From NCBI GenBank assembly GCA_000827205.1, contig KN832563.1, positions 692,863-756,862 of the forward strand: a stretch of 64,000 bases of DNA. Reading direction: 5' to 3'. Every line of letters begins with the position of its first letter. The stretch's first letter is position 1. The position numbers were made by a program, and so were the translations under genes. The notes under the pieces are model-generated. The model did no database searches and was not told the origin of the DNA. It was given only the letters and a program-made list of their open reading frames with translations. Positions 11,291 to 21,889 of this stretch are shown piece by piece. The DNA comes from Plicaturopsis crispa FD-325 SS-3. Taxonomy: Eukaryota > Basidiomycota > Agaricomycetes > Amylocorticiales > Amylocorticiaceae.

Positions 11291-11889
11291 TGATGTAAGT
11301 ACATGTATCTGTAGTATAGCATTGAAAGTACAATGTGTGATTTTTCCCGATTTTAATGCGCCCTGTGAGAGCTGATATATGCGGTTTCGAACATTTTCCC
11401 TGCCAAAAGTTAGGCAGGGACATTCAAGATATTCAAAATGTCTCATAAAATCATAATTCAAGCGGGAGTGTTAACCAGTAAGGTACATCATGATTATCCA
11501 TCGATTAGGTTGTGTTTTTACTACATGGTCAGCTATGTTGAGGTCATTCGAGCACCGGTGGCGCACACAGTGTTACAATGCGTGCAGCGCGCTAGTCTGA
11601 AAAAATCCGAAAATCCGACCGTTTTTCGAGTCTATAGCCTTTGCACTTTGCACAACACATTGATACTCATAAGAGCGTCATGTTTAGGCATCTTTTCATC
11701 TGTCTGAACACTATTCTGATTTTTTTCTATTTTATAGGTGACCTGAATGTACAGAAATGAAGCCACAAGGTTGCCCGAGTGTGTGCCGGAGCCTTACAAT
11801 GCCAATATACTTGTACATACCTCATATTAAATTACAGGGATTTATACGAATGCTCATTAGATATACTAGAGCACATACACAACAAATGA
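11291..11889. other. head-to-head spacer between units E and F
   Basis: About 600 bp of AT-rich sequence between two divergent units. It contains TTACAATGCG (11572) and TTACAATGCC (11793) phrases similar to those at 4892 and 8988. No gene is recognised. By position it is a candidate bidirectional promoter for E and F. Confidence 0.35.
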
Positions 11890-12700
11890 GAATAATCTAC
11901 CGTAGTTTGAGCGAGCGGCGTCGTCGTCGACGCTGAGCAGACCTTCAGCCACAGCGATCGGAAATTGCCGAACTTGCCATTTGCGGCAACTTCGCGCGAC
12001 GATGTTTTCCTCTGCGCCTCCATCATCGACGACGACGACTCGCTCGTCGTCCGTCGTGCGTCCTCCCCAGCTCGTGTCTGGGAAGCCTTTCATAGTTTTC
12101 TATAATGTAAGTTTATTTCTATACTTTTTCACCGTTAAATTCGCGCTAACGAGACCTCTTTGCAGCCACGTCACCGCCTCCCGCGTTGCCCCGCCGCCCT
12201 CTGGACCATCGCATCGCGTCGCACACGCCCAACCACGCACGTCGGCGCCTCGCCGTAAACCGTGCAGTGCCAGCACCGCACTCGCACACGCCCCGCGTCG
12301 GCACTTGCGCCGTAAACCGCGCCGCACCGTCCTCCATTGGAGCAGGGGCCACGGAGCGTCAGACGAGATTCGAGAAGGCGGCGCCCTTCGCGTTCCCCAG
12401 CTCGTGTCTGGGGAACTCTCTCTTTCCTCTCTTCGGTGAGCCCATTCAGTTTTTTTCACCGTGAAATTCGCGCTAACGGTGCCTTTTTGCAGCCACGTCA
12501 CCGCCTCCCCAGTCCCCTGCCGCCCTCTCGACCACCGTGTCGTGTCGCACACGCCTACTCGCACACCACGCACACCACCAGGGTGTAGACGAGAAGGCGA
12601 CGGTGGCGACGGCTCACCGAGCGCCCACGATGACGGCCCACCGCGCGCCCACGGCGACGGCCGTCTCACCGTGCCCCTCCCCCCTTCCTCACCTCACAGA

Positions 12701-13270
12701 ACGAGATGCCGCTTGGCGTCTCGTTTTTTGTTCCTCAGTACCACCACGCGCCCTCGAAGACGGCCGTACCACGCGCGCACGGCGACGGCCCACCGCATGC
12801 CCTCGAAGACGGTCCGCAACGCGCGCACGGCAACGGCCGTACCGCGCGCCCACAACGACGGACCGCCGGCGACAGCCGACTCACCCCGCCCCCCCTTCCA
12901 CACACGACAGAGCGAGACGCCGTTTGGCGTCTTGTTTTGCTCCTCAGCAACGCGCGCCTACGACGACGGCCGCCTCACCCCGCCCCCCTTCCACACCCCG
13001 CTAGACGAGACGCCTCATGGCGTCTCGTCTTCCACACCCCACAGAACGAGACGCCGAACGGCGTCTCGTTCGCTCCTCAGCACCGCCGTCCCGCACCGCG
13101 TGCCCACACCGAACGCCTCCCCTTCCACACCCCGCAAGACGAGACGCATGCGGCGTCTCGTCTTGCTTCTCGGCACCGCCGTTTGAGGCCGTACCGCGCG
13201 CGCACCCCGACGGTCAAGCACTCCCCCTCCTTACCCCACAAAACGAGACGCCCGCTTGGCGTCTCGTTTT
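12701..13270 (+). repeat. array of six CGAGACGCC...GGCGTCTCG stem-loops
   Basis: Stem-loops at 12701-12724, 12912-12935, 13003-13030, 13045-13070, 13136-13164 and 13240-13270. The inner stem GAGACGCC/GGCGTCTC is almost constant. The loop and the outer stem vary, and where the outer stem differs (AGACGAG/CTCGTCT against AACGAG/CTCGTT) both sides change together. A related hairpin is in unit B at 4079-4103. The conserved pairing points to RNA structure or palindrome-driven amplification. Confidence 0.8.
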
Positions 13271-13365
13271 GATCCTCAGCCACGCCACACCATTCATGGC
13301 CGTACCGCGCGCCGACGGCAACAGCCCACCCGCTCCGCCCCTCCCATGAGCCACCGCGTACGGCC

Positions 13366-13476
13366 GCGCACGCCTATAGGCGTGCGCTGCGCATATATGC
13401 ATATTTTGTCATGCGACGTGCTTCGCACGTCGCATGTTCTTATGTTTCTCGCTACGTGTCGCGAAAGCGACGCGTA
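13366..13476 (+). other. three tandem hairpins at the 3' end of unit F
   Basis: Three structures lie just upstream of AATAAA: a perfect 22-base palindrome at 13366-13387; an 11-bp stem with TTC loop at 13411-13435; and a 10-bp stem closed by a GAAA (GNRA) tetraloop at 13453-13476, which needs one U.G pair in the plus-strand RNA. The GNRA loop and the wobble pair favour an RNA role. Confidence 0.7.
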
Positions 13477-13721
13477 TGTTTTTTTTGTGCTTAATGTAGA
13501 ATTATATGAATAAAATACATAAAATTATTGACCTTTTTTTGGGCAATTCCGAGACAGTCCGAGAGCCATCCGAAATGAACCGGCGAGCGCATACTGCAAG
13601 CTGCCGAGTTGCCGCGCTTGTCGCTGGTGCCGAAAAGCCGAAGTGAGTATCTAGAATCCGAACAGCCACAGAGGAATCTCCTACTGTGGCTGGTCCAAAG
13701 ATGTTTTAAAAATGACCTGGT

Positions 13722-13805
13722 CAACGACCAGTGGTAAGGCCACCATGAATTTGGGTGGTGTTTTGTAAATCAGTTCGTGGTGTTTGGCAGTGGGTTTTTA
13801 AAAAC
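13722..13805 (+). repeat. right member of the inverted repeat pair bracketing units E and F
   Basis: Matches the reverse complement of 9130-9215, including the core GGTGGTGTTTTGTAAATCAG and the trailing GGGTTTTTAAAAA. Confidence 0.7.
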
Positions 13806-14149
13806 CCCTGCAGAGACTGGTGATTGAAACTCCTACAGGAACCCCCTTATACATTTCGTTAAACCCTTTCCGCGGCGCCGCCCGACCCGCGGAGCCTCCA
13901 CCTATTCCGCCCGGAGTCTCGCGCCGCCTCGTATCACCTTCCGCGGCCCCGCGCAGCCTCCCGCGGCCTTCCGCAGCCTCTAACAATCATTTACCGCGAT
14001 CGTCCTAGCGAGTCCGCAGAATTCGCTCCGCCGCCGTCGCCTATCGGTTCAGACCCCCTCCGGTTCTGCTCCTTACACCTACCTAAGTCGCTATCACGCT
14101 CTTTTCAACCGCGCTTCGATCCCTCGAGTATCCCGGACCCTTAACGCTT

Positions 14150-14780
14150 CGTTCACCTACGTGTTTCGGCCCATTTTGTGTCGTTCAACCTCCGGGACCG
14201 TTTCGCCGCTTCCGCAGCTCAAGCGCGACTTGGGCGCACTGCAGGACATCCCCGCGCGACCTCTAGTTCGATCCCTGAGGCTGCGCTCGGCTCCCTGTAG
14301 CGTCCTCGGCCTCTAAACCCCTTGTCCGCCTGCGCGTTCTGGCCCAGCTTGCGTCGTTCAGCCTCCAGGCTTGTTTCGCCACCTCCGCAGCTAAAGCGCG
14401 AATGAGGCACACTACGGGACATCACTGCGCGACCCCTACTTCGCTCCCCGAAGCTGCGCTTGGGTCCTTATAGCGCCCTCGGCCTTTAAATGCCTCGTTC
14501 ACCTGCGCGTTCTGGCCCATCCTGCGTCGTTTAGCCTTCAGGCCGGTTTCGCCACCTCTGCAGCTGAAGCGCGACTTAGGCGCACTACGGGACATCACTG
14601 TGCGACCTCTAGTTCGCTTCCCGAAGCTGCACTCCGGTCCCTATAGCATCCTCGGCCTTCAAACGCTCTGTTCACCTGTGCGTTTGGGCCCTCTTGTCCA
14701 TTTCGGCCTTTGCGACTGTTCTACCACCTCCGCAGCTGCGGCGCGACTTCCTGGCATGACCTAATATCATTGCACGACCC
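14150..14780. repeat. tandem repeat, period about 173 bp
   Basis: The anchor GCAGCT followed by (N)AAGCGCGA or a variant recurs at 14214, 14387, 14560 and 14732, spaced 172-173 bases. Each unit also carries CACTACGGGACATCAC and a CTATAGC...CCTCGGCCT block. Copies decay to the right, with a further remnant near 14843. There is no conserved reading frame. Confidence 0.75.
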
Positions 14781-15850
14781 CCCAGTCCATCACACGTCGC
14801 CCCACATTGACCCCTCGTGTCCCTGCACCACAATTCCGCTTCTGCAGCTGTCGCATCGCCACCTGGACTCGGGGCCACATGGGACCCTCGGCACCGGTCC
14901 GCGGCTTCGGAGCATCACGTGACTTCGTCGCGCGACTCCCCCCTTGGTCGCGCATCACCTCGTGCTGGCTGTATCGCCTCATTCCTCCTGCATGGACTCC
15001 TTCATCACTTTATTCCCTTTTTTCGCATTTACCCTTGATTTCCTCCACATGTACCCTCGTTCCTCTGCCCCATTTCGCATTCTCCACCTTAGAAACTCTA
15101 CACTTGACCTTCTCACCATCATCCCATCCATTTTTCGTATATAAGTCAGCTGGCATGTACATAGTTCGACAGACTTAATATTGTTGTGATCTCTCCTCTT
15201 GCTTCGCGTCCTCGTCTCAATGCTTGCTTGACTTTCGCCGGTTCCATCCCGGTTTTTCTCGCACTCCGTCGCGACCAGGTTCCACCCTGACCCCTCTCTG
15301 CGCTCCGCCGCTTCCAGGTTCCGCCCTGGCCTCTTTGCGCTCCGTCGCGACCTCTGCGTTCCATCGCCACTTCTCTGCCTCTCTGCATTCCATCGCCACT
15401 GTCCTGCGCTCCGGTGCCACTTCCACGTCCCGTCGTGACCCCTTTCCCACGCTCTAGAACACCCTTGCGTCCTACCGCGACTTTTTCCCGCGCTCCGCCG
15501 CTTCCCTGTATTATTTTCGCCACTCTCCTGCCTTTGCTGCATCCCTCCTGCGCTTCACCGCCACTCTCGCGTCTCACCGCAACTTTTTCCCACGCTCCGC
15601 AACTTCTACCGCGTCCCGTTGCATCACTCCGCCACGGTCCCTGCACCGTCTGCCCTTGTATTGGGTCGCCCGGCGAGTTTTTCCACTTTTACCTCTCTTA
15701 CTCCTTTTACTTTAGAGGTTTAAAGGCCTCGACCTTTCCTTTGGCCGGGTCCTTACACACGTCCACCTCGCGATCCACCGCGGCCTCTTCCATCTTCATC
15801 CGTACCCGAGGAACAAAGGTGCGAGCACCTGCATCCCAATCGTGCTGATT
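14781..15850. repeat. decayed GC-rich repeat tract
   Basis: From about 15230 to 15640 it is built from degenerate short repeats of the phrase CTCCGTCGCGACC / CCATCGCCACT. A TATATAAG box occurs at about 15139. The composition resembles the GC-rich domains of the named units, but I found no clear stem plus intron module, so I do not count it as a member. The upstream stretch 13830-14150 is also GC-rich without a gene. Confidence 0.4.
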
Positions 15851-17688
15851 TCCGGTGTGCTGAAATCGAATGCACGGTGTAGTAGGGAGCGGGAGCGGGG
15901 GCTTGATCAGCGGGGACGCGACTTGGTGTCAAAATACCGTATCTGAACAGTCGTGAAACGCGATGGGTCTAAGAGCTACGGACAACGAGATGTACTATGA
16001 CGCTCTCCCAGCTTGAGAGAGCGCTGACACTTGCTCTAATATTGAGTGACCGTGTCCTGTCGTCCACTGATCCGGGTCCGAGGTTGTTGCAGCAGGATCA
16101 GACAAATTTTGATACTGTTTGACTCAGAAACTGCTGTAAGACATTCGGCTAGGTCTCGAGACAGCTCATAGTATGCAGCTAGAGGAATAGGATAAAATGA
16201 GTGTAGAATGACGGCGAACAGTCGTCGACAGAGGCAGACAGGGGGGGGGGCGGAACGAAAAATCGCAACAACAGGCCCATAAGCGGGCGAAGGCTGCGAA
16301 GCGCGGACCCCAAAACGCACTACACATATGGATGACATCAGATTATAGCCACTTCAGTCTGCACATCAGCAAAACGGCCATTTTGTCATAGTATCATAGT
16401 AGCTCATAGTACACAAACCTTTTCTCATAATCCACATAGTAATTTCCTAGCACCATAGAATGAGCTAGTACCGGACAGCTGCACCACTTTTCTGTCCAAT
16501 GGAGACGGGTCCTTGACAGTACTTGACACTAGTATGCAAACCTTCAATCGCGTACTTAATCAGCGCTCGAGATTGTGATCAAGGCCCATCGCTGACTTTC
16601 AAGCACCGCAGACAGTGGTACAGACCTTACATGAATTATAGAACACAAGATCATGTGCATTGCTGTTGCTATTCTAGAACGGCATTGATATTGTACCAGC
16701 TCTACTTGTCTGACCACATAGAAGGCTCGCGCACGGGAGCATGACAGCGGGTGCAACATGTTTTCGTAGACATGATGCATGCGCGCAGCCCGGGGCAGCC
16801 GCCGCATATGGCCGTATACCTACTCACGCGAGAATGGCATGAGTCTTAGCATGTCTCGAGCACTGCTATAATTCGTACCTGCGATTGCCGTCAATGCCAG
16901 CGCCGCATAACGCTCCGCTCCGTGGCTTGAAGGAGAGGGGAGGAGTGCTGTTGCCGGTGAGTAACGAGAAATAGATGCAAATGTGATAGAACTCACATTG
17001 GGCCTGATCACCCGAGCTTGGAGCAACCGTCGTGCATGTGATACTATGAGGAGTGTGCGAGATAGGACCATAATTCGCGCGAAGGAGGTGTGTGCGGGTA
17101 GAGAAGATGCGGGCACGGACAGCACGGGGAATCTAACGGCGCCTGGCGCAATTGGCCGTGGGTTGCTGCGCGCCGACTGCTTGCTTTGCCTGCGATTCCC
17201 CGGCGTCGCTGTCGCTGTAGCGGGACCGCCAGCTTGACCGCACTCCGCCATCCTGTTCCTGTTCTCCTCTCGTGCGTCTGCGGCACCGGTCTCCGGTGTG
17301 TGTCGTAGCGGCCTAGTGCCCCGGGCCTGCGAGCCGTTCCATGAAGCCCGAGGCTGTGGATTGGCTGCGCTATGGCCGCAGTTTTTGCCGGCGTTCGTCG
17401 CAGCGCGTGGTGACGGGAACTGCGCGGTGGTGTGGTAGCGCGAGCGGTGGGGGCAAGAGCAGGTGGGCGACGAGGGAGTGCATGGGAGATTTGAGTCTTG
17501 AGACGACTTGACAAGAAAGCTGGTTTGCGGGCGTGGCGTGAGAATCTATTTTCAACTCCGCACTCTTCAACTCGACCGTGGCGCGACAAGTCACTTTCTT
17601 TCGTTCCTCACCACTGCTTGCTTGTGTTCCTTCCTGCTGCTGCTGCTGTTTCTATCTTACTCTCAGCACAAGAGCCGCTGGTCGCAAC
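15851..17688. other. mixed intergenic sequence, no recognised gene
   Basis: Frames on the minus strand (16036-16338, 16820-17251, 17044-17589) give serine/arginine-rich translations without a family I recognise. The tract 16380-16470 contains repeated CATAGT phrases like those near 18240-18360. A pyrimidine-rich stretch just before 17689 could be a leader for the small spliced gene that follows. Confidence 0.35.
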
Positions 17689-18096
17689 ATGTCTCCTCAA
17701 GCTCAACACCTCGTGTCATGCCGCGTCAGCGCAGCACATTCTGACCCAGAGTTCAGGTACGTAGATACGTGCTGAGCGTCGTAGGCATTAACTAAGCCTA
17801 CTGTTTATCAGGATGGCCCACACAAGACCTTTGTCATTGGCCGGGATCAGTTATTGTGAGCATCTCGTGTCCAATTCGTGTTGTGTTTTATACTCAACGC
17901 CCTGCACATGTGTAGGTGCAGTCTTGTGGTTCGTGTCGTGGTCCGGTGGTGAGTCAATTTTATCTTGTGTATCTATTTCAGTTCATTAACGGTTGTGTGA
18001 ACGTTCATAGATCCTGTCGCCGCCTGCCCCTGCCGGCTACTCGAAGTGTGCATGGCCCTCTCTTTGTACTATAGTGGCCCGAGTTTAGTATCATAA
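17689..18096 (+). CDS. candidate small spliced gene, 76 aa, unknown
   Basis: A model with four exons (17689-17756, 17812-17855, 17916-17948, 18011-18096) and three GT-AG introns of 55, 60 and 62 bases keeps one frame open from ATG to TAA and predicts 76 residues. Intron 1 has a good branch region (ATTAACTAAG). The predicted protein has a hydrophobic, cysteine-containing second half (...CAVLWFVSWSGDP...CPCRLL). I recognise no family. The support is the joint behaviour of three introns, which can arise by chance in a short model. The first two exons and first intron have a size pattern like the small gene at 24038 (intron 55, exon 2 of 44 bases in both). Confidence 0.3.
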
Positions 18097-19257
18097 ACAT
18101 GATGCAGTTCTTTCGTTGGAATATATTCCGTATTACCTCCTAGTCAACTGTGAAAGTAAGGCTATCTGAACAAACAAAAGCTACTATAATTATGGGGAGG
18201 TATAAGCATCGAGCTGGTTATATGACAGGGCTGTATAATGTGATCGCGCTACTGTCCAGTACTATGACTCTATGAGTATACTATGGGGCTACTGTACAAT
18301 CCTGGCAAAACCCCCACCTTCCTATGAGAACTATGACACTATGAGGGCTATGCAGTGCTGTCCAGTGCTGGCAAGTGCATGGCTGTTTTGCTGATGCAGC
18401 TCGTATAGTCTTGTGTTCATTGTCCTTATAACAACTTCAAATCGTCGAAAACTCGAAAGAACGAGCTCAGGTGCGACTGCCAGAGTTGATGCCACATAAT
18501 TTTCCGTTGCATTTTTCATTTTTTTTGTCGGTGCAACGGCCACTTCATAATGAATTAAGCCTTGGAGGGATGTGAACCAGGCGGGGACAGTGACGGCACG
18601 CAGAGAACGAAAAAAATCTGCAAAGATTGTACGGACACTCCCCACCTGTAGTAGATGAGATAACGGAGGCGCACTTTTGCCTCGCAAACACGTCAACTGC
18701 GAGCCACCGAGTTCCATACGGCCTATGCTCCGTGTGTCTTTACTGGGCAGCGTTAGTTTCCGCCCGCTCGTTGCCGCAATATTCAGTATCAGTCTTGTTC
18801 ATGCTTGCGAGCAAGTGCTTCGAGCGTTTAGCTTGCATTTAGGTGTACACAACCCGATCCTTCGAGTTCTGATATGTTTTGGCTTAAATTTGCTTTGCCG
18901 TTGTCCCGAAAATCTTCAAAGCATATATGATCTTTCTAGTGTCAATAATGCTGCCTATATCTCAAGCTGACTGCGAGTACGCAGTGTTTTCGACGCCAAT
19001 TGCACGCCGCCACTGGCAGGACGCGACTGCCATTGACGCCGACTGCCGTTAAGCGCTCACGTGAAACACCTCATGTTTACACTTGGACCCTAAAAACCAG
19101 TGCTTCGTGATTTACACCAGGGGGATGATGTCGGGATTTTGACTCCGGGCCCCCCTCGGAGGCAGAGACATATTCTCTCCAAAATCCCAATGCGGTCGGA
19201 ATTTCCCCATTGGGACGTCCGGCAAACACCGAGCGCGCAGGCAAGTGTTTTAAACCC
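18097..19257. other. intergenic, no recognised gene
   Basis: A minus-strand frame (18331-18717, 128 codons) is the longest, but its protein resembles nothing I know. The tract 18240-18360 is rich in CTATGA/ACTATG phrases. Nothing else stands out. Confidence 0.35.
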
Positions 19258-19265
19258 AGCTTTAA

Positions 19266-20101
19266 CTAGGTTCGGAACAAGCCCTCTTGCTCCGCGCTAG
19301 GTTCGGAACAAGCCCCTGCTCCGCGCCGGCCCGCCGGCGAACCTTCGCAGAAGGGGCTTGCTCCAAAGTACGCCCAAATGCCAGGTTTTCAAACTTTTTG
19401 GAATCCGAATTCTCTGACCGAGTGAGTGCTACTGCTAGAACCCTCCGTGAGCATGGTAAGCGTAGTGTATATGTATTAGTAAGTGTAGCAGAGTAAGAAG
19501 CATGAGTAAATAGAGGTAGGAGGTGATAAGTGCACCGCGTCGCGACGCGCTTTTGACGCGCCAGATATGCCATTTTTTCGTTGCGGAGTTTCCTCAGAGC
19601 TCGTTTCTCCCTCAAACATCTCACTCAAAGTGTACGAAATCATAATAGCATGCTTATCTGTGACATCGCGTTCTCCGTCAGTTTTTAAGCGAGCTACTTG
19701 TTGCGCTGCGGACACAGCAACATGGGCTCAATTTAAGAGGTACGAAGCCGACCTTGACAGCATCCTGCAGTCGCACAAACACGTCAGAATAGAATTCTGA
19801 AGAGACAGAAAGCTCAGAAAAACCGTTAAGAAGATATCTTGCAGCAAGTCCAAGATATTTTGAGTGGCCGTGCAACCGCTGCAGGTCTCAGAAAAACCTA
19901 CGATTTCGACGGACCTTGGTTCAAGCCCCTTCTCCTCGGATGTTGCGGAGCTTGCGGAGCACGAAATATCCATCCGAAAAGGGAGACGGGGCTTGAACCG
20001 AACCTAGCTCCGCGCCGGCAAGCCGGCGAACGATGGGAGTGCGGAGCTTGCGGAGCACCAACTTTAATCCCAAAAAGGAGGCGGGGCTTGAACCGAACCT
20101 A
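19266..20101. mobile_element. hAT-like non-autonomous element (MITE), 836 bp
   Basis: Flanked by a perfect 8-bp duplication AGCTTTAA (19258-19265 and 20102-20109), the hAT hallmark. Ends are inverted: CTAGGTTCGGAACAAGCCC on the left and GGGCTTGAACCGAACCTA on the right. The left end is duplicated in tandem about 35 bases inside, and blocks containing GCTCCGCGCCGGC recur near both ends. There is no transposase. The right duplication ends only 7 bases from the pogo terminal repeat. Confidence 0.82.
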
Positions 20102-20148
20102 AGCTTTAAGTTTTAACAGTCTGTCTATCGACAGGTTTACTATCATGA

Positions 20149-20180
20149 GTCCAGTGTTCGATAATTATCGAACACTGGAC
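20149..20180. repeat. 32-bp perfect palindrome in the left pogo end
   Basis: GTCCAGTGTTCGATAA followed directly by its reverse complement. Each half is also the motif present twice at the right end. It is probably a transposase-binding site in duplicate, with a cruciform-forming geometry. Confidence 0.85.
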
Positions 20181-21889
20181 CCCCCCTCGATGCACGCTCA
20201 ATTCCTCGTCTTTTCCCTCGATTCTTTTTTGTAGTAAGGGCTTTCAATAGCCCTGAATGCGACTGTGAAGTCCGCTTTTTAAAATGTTGAGTGTGTCAAC
20301 CAGGAAAAATCGAAAGGTGCTCAAAATGCACCATTTTCACACCAACTGGCTCCGGCAAGTTTCAATTGCAATTATTTTGCTACAAAAAATTGGGAATACG
20401 ATGAGAGACCCTATATCCATGTACTACCAGTTTTCCGAGAGACAGCACGATGTTCTGCTCCCTGGTAGAGGCAGATCTACTCAAAAGCGTTACTTGCGGT
20501 GCCACAGCGTGATGATTTTGAAAGTCCGTTCTTCGGCAGAGCGACGGCACTGCCAGCGGAGGTGTGCGGACATTGAAATTTCACCTGGAAGCCAAGCGCG
20601 TCGCGACGCGTCGAAAAACTCGTCCATTTCTCCTCCAGTGCGCCTGCTGCTTCGTTTCTGTCGGTCGTCTCTATGCATGCCCAGGGCCAAGGCCTATAGA
20701 AAGCTACGCCGACGTCAGTACACCGAGAAAGATGTCCAGGACGCGATCGATTCCGTCCGTTCCGGTGCTTCCAAGAGCATCTCCGCAGCAGCAAAGGAGT
20801 TTACATCAGGAAAATCACTTTGTCTATATAGACAAAGTCAAGATAAGATCATCTATAAGAGCTACTATAGGCAATTTTGTCGCTATAAGAGCTATAAGAG
20901 CAACTATAGCTACACCGCAAAGCCAAAGACTTGTGGAAAAGACGCGAAAAGCTTTTGTGTGATTTCAACCAAATTTCCGCGCGGGTACCGTAAGAAGTGC
21001 GGGCGCGTGAATTCCACATTTCAACCTGTGGAATTCACCCAAAGCCCATGTGGAATACATTCGGTAGATCGGACCAGGATCTACTGCAACGTAGCCCCAG
21101 GCTGCAGCAGCAGCGCTTGCCGGGCTCACAAAATTTGACTGACAGAATTAAGGCAGCATTGATTATAAAAAAAGTGTATTGGTGTAGATTGTAAGTACAG
21201 CAACTGTATGGTTAGCGGGTAGTCGTTGGAGAACGTGGCAGTAGCGGGAAGGGTATGTATGCAGAAGTGAATGACTGCGGAGCTAGGCTTGGGCAGTGGG
21301 CAGTGGGGTGATTGCGTCGTCCGTGGCAAGACAACATTGAAACTACTTCAGACAATCCTTTGGTGGATTGCTGACTCCGGGCAACTTCATCCAGTGTCAA
21401 TTAGGGCCAGGGAGGAGCAAGGGAGGACTAGAGCAAGGCTGAGTTGTACGAAAGAGGTGAAGCTGAGCGCTGAGCGGCGCTGCCAGTGAGCGCGGCCTGA
21501 CAGTTACAAGTGGACTCGAGAGAGTCAAAGTCCCACTTCACGCTTCAGTCGCTTAGCGGCTCGGACCGGGTCCCCTGGCTTCGTTTACCTGCTGCTTAAC
21601 CCGCCGCCGACTAGCCGAAACGCAAACTGTGGTGTTCGCACAGCGGGGCTATGGAAATCGCGCGTACGCTTTTCTTACGGTTTCCACGCTGTTTTGCTTG
21701 CGGATTCCATTATTTATCAAGTGGAAAACGGGCGGTCAATAATCCGTGAGGGATTCATAATCTTTCGGCTTTGCGGTGTACTGTAAGCAAAAGTGCATTG
21801 AAACTAATAAAAGGCTAAGTTACTATTATAGCTTCCATAGCTCCCATAGATTGTATAGTCATAATAGGTGCAAAATCAAAGTACAATCC

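Larger units (their letters stand above)
11890..13530 (+). other. spliced GC-rich minisatellite unit F (duplicated exon-intron module)
   Basis: The exon-intron module occurs twice. Copy 1 has a weaker stem at 12066-12082, donor GTAAGT at 12107 and an intron 12107-12165 (59 bases). Copy 2 has a perfect 9-bp stem at 12392-12416, donor GTGAGC at 12436 and an intron 12436-12492 (57 bases). Both introns share TTCGCGCTAACG and both are followed by CCACGTCACCGCCTCCC. The GC-rich domain to about 13340 contains a regular array of stem-loops; the 3' end has three more hairpins and AATAAA at 13509-13514. Short frames exist, but none is shared with the other units. This is the best-preserved member. Confidence 0.62.

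Noticed and set aside
12701-13270. CRISPR-like array (regular palindromic repeats with variable spacers)
   Set aside because: Eukaryotic context, repeats imperfect, variable stems and irregular spacing (32-211 bases). Better explained as RNA hairpins in a minisatellite.
15139-15150. TATATAAG box as evidence for an LTR around 15.1 kb
   Set aside because: No matching second repeat, no TG...CA borders and no target duplication were found.
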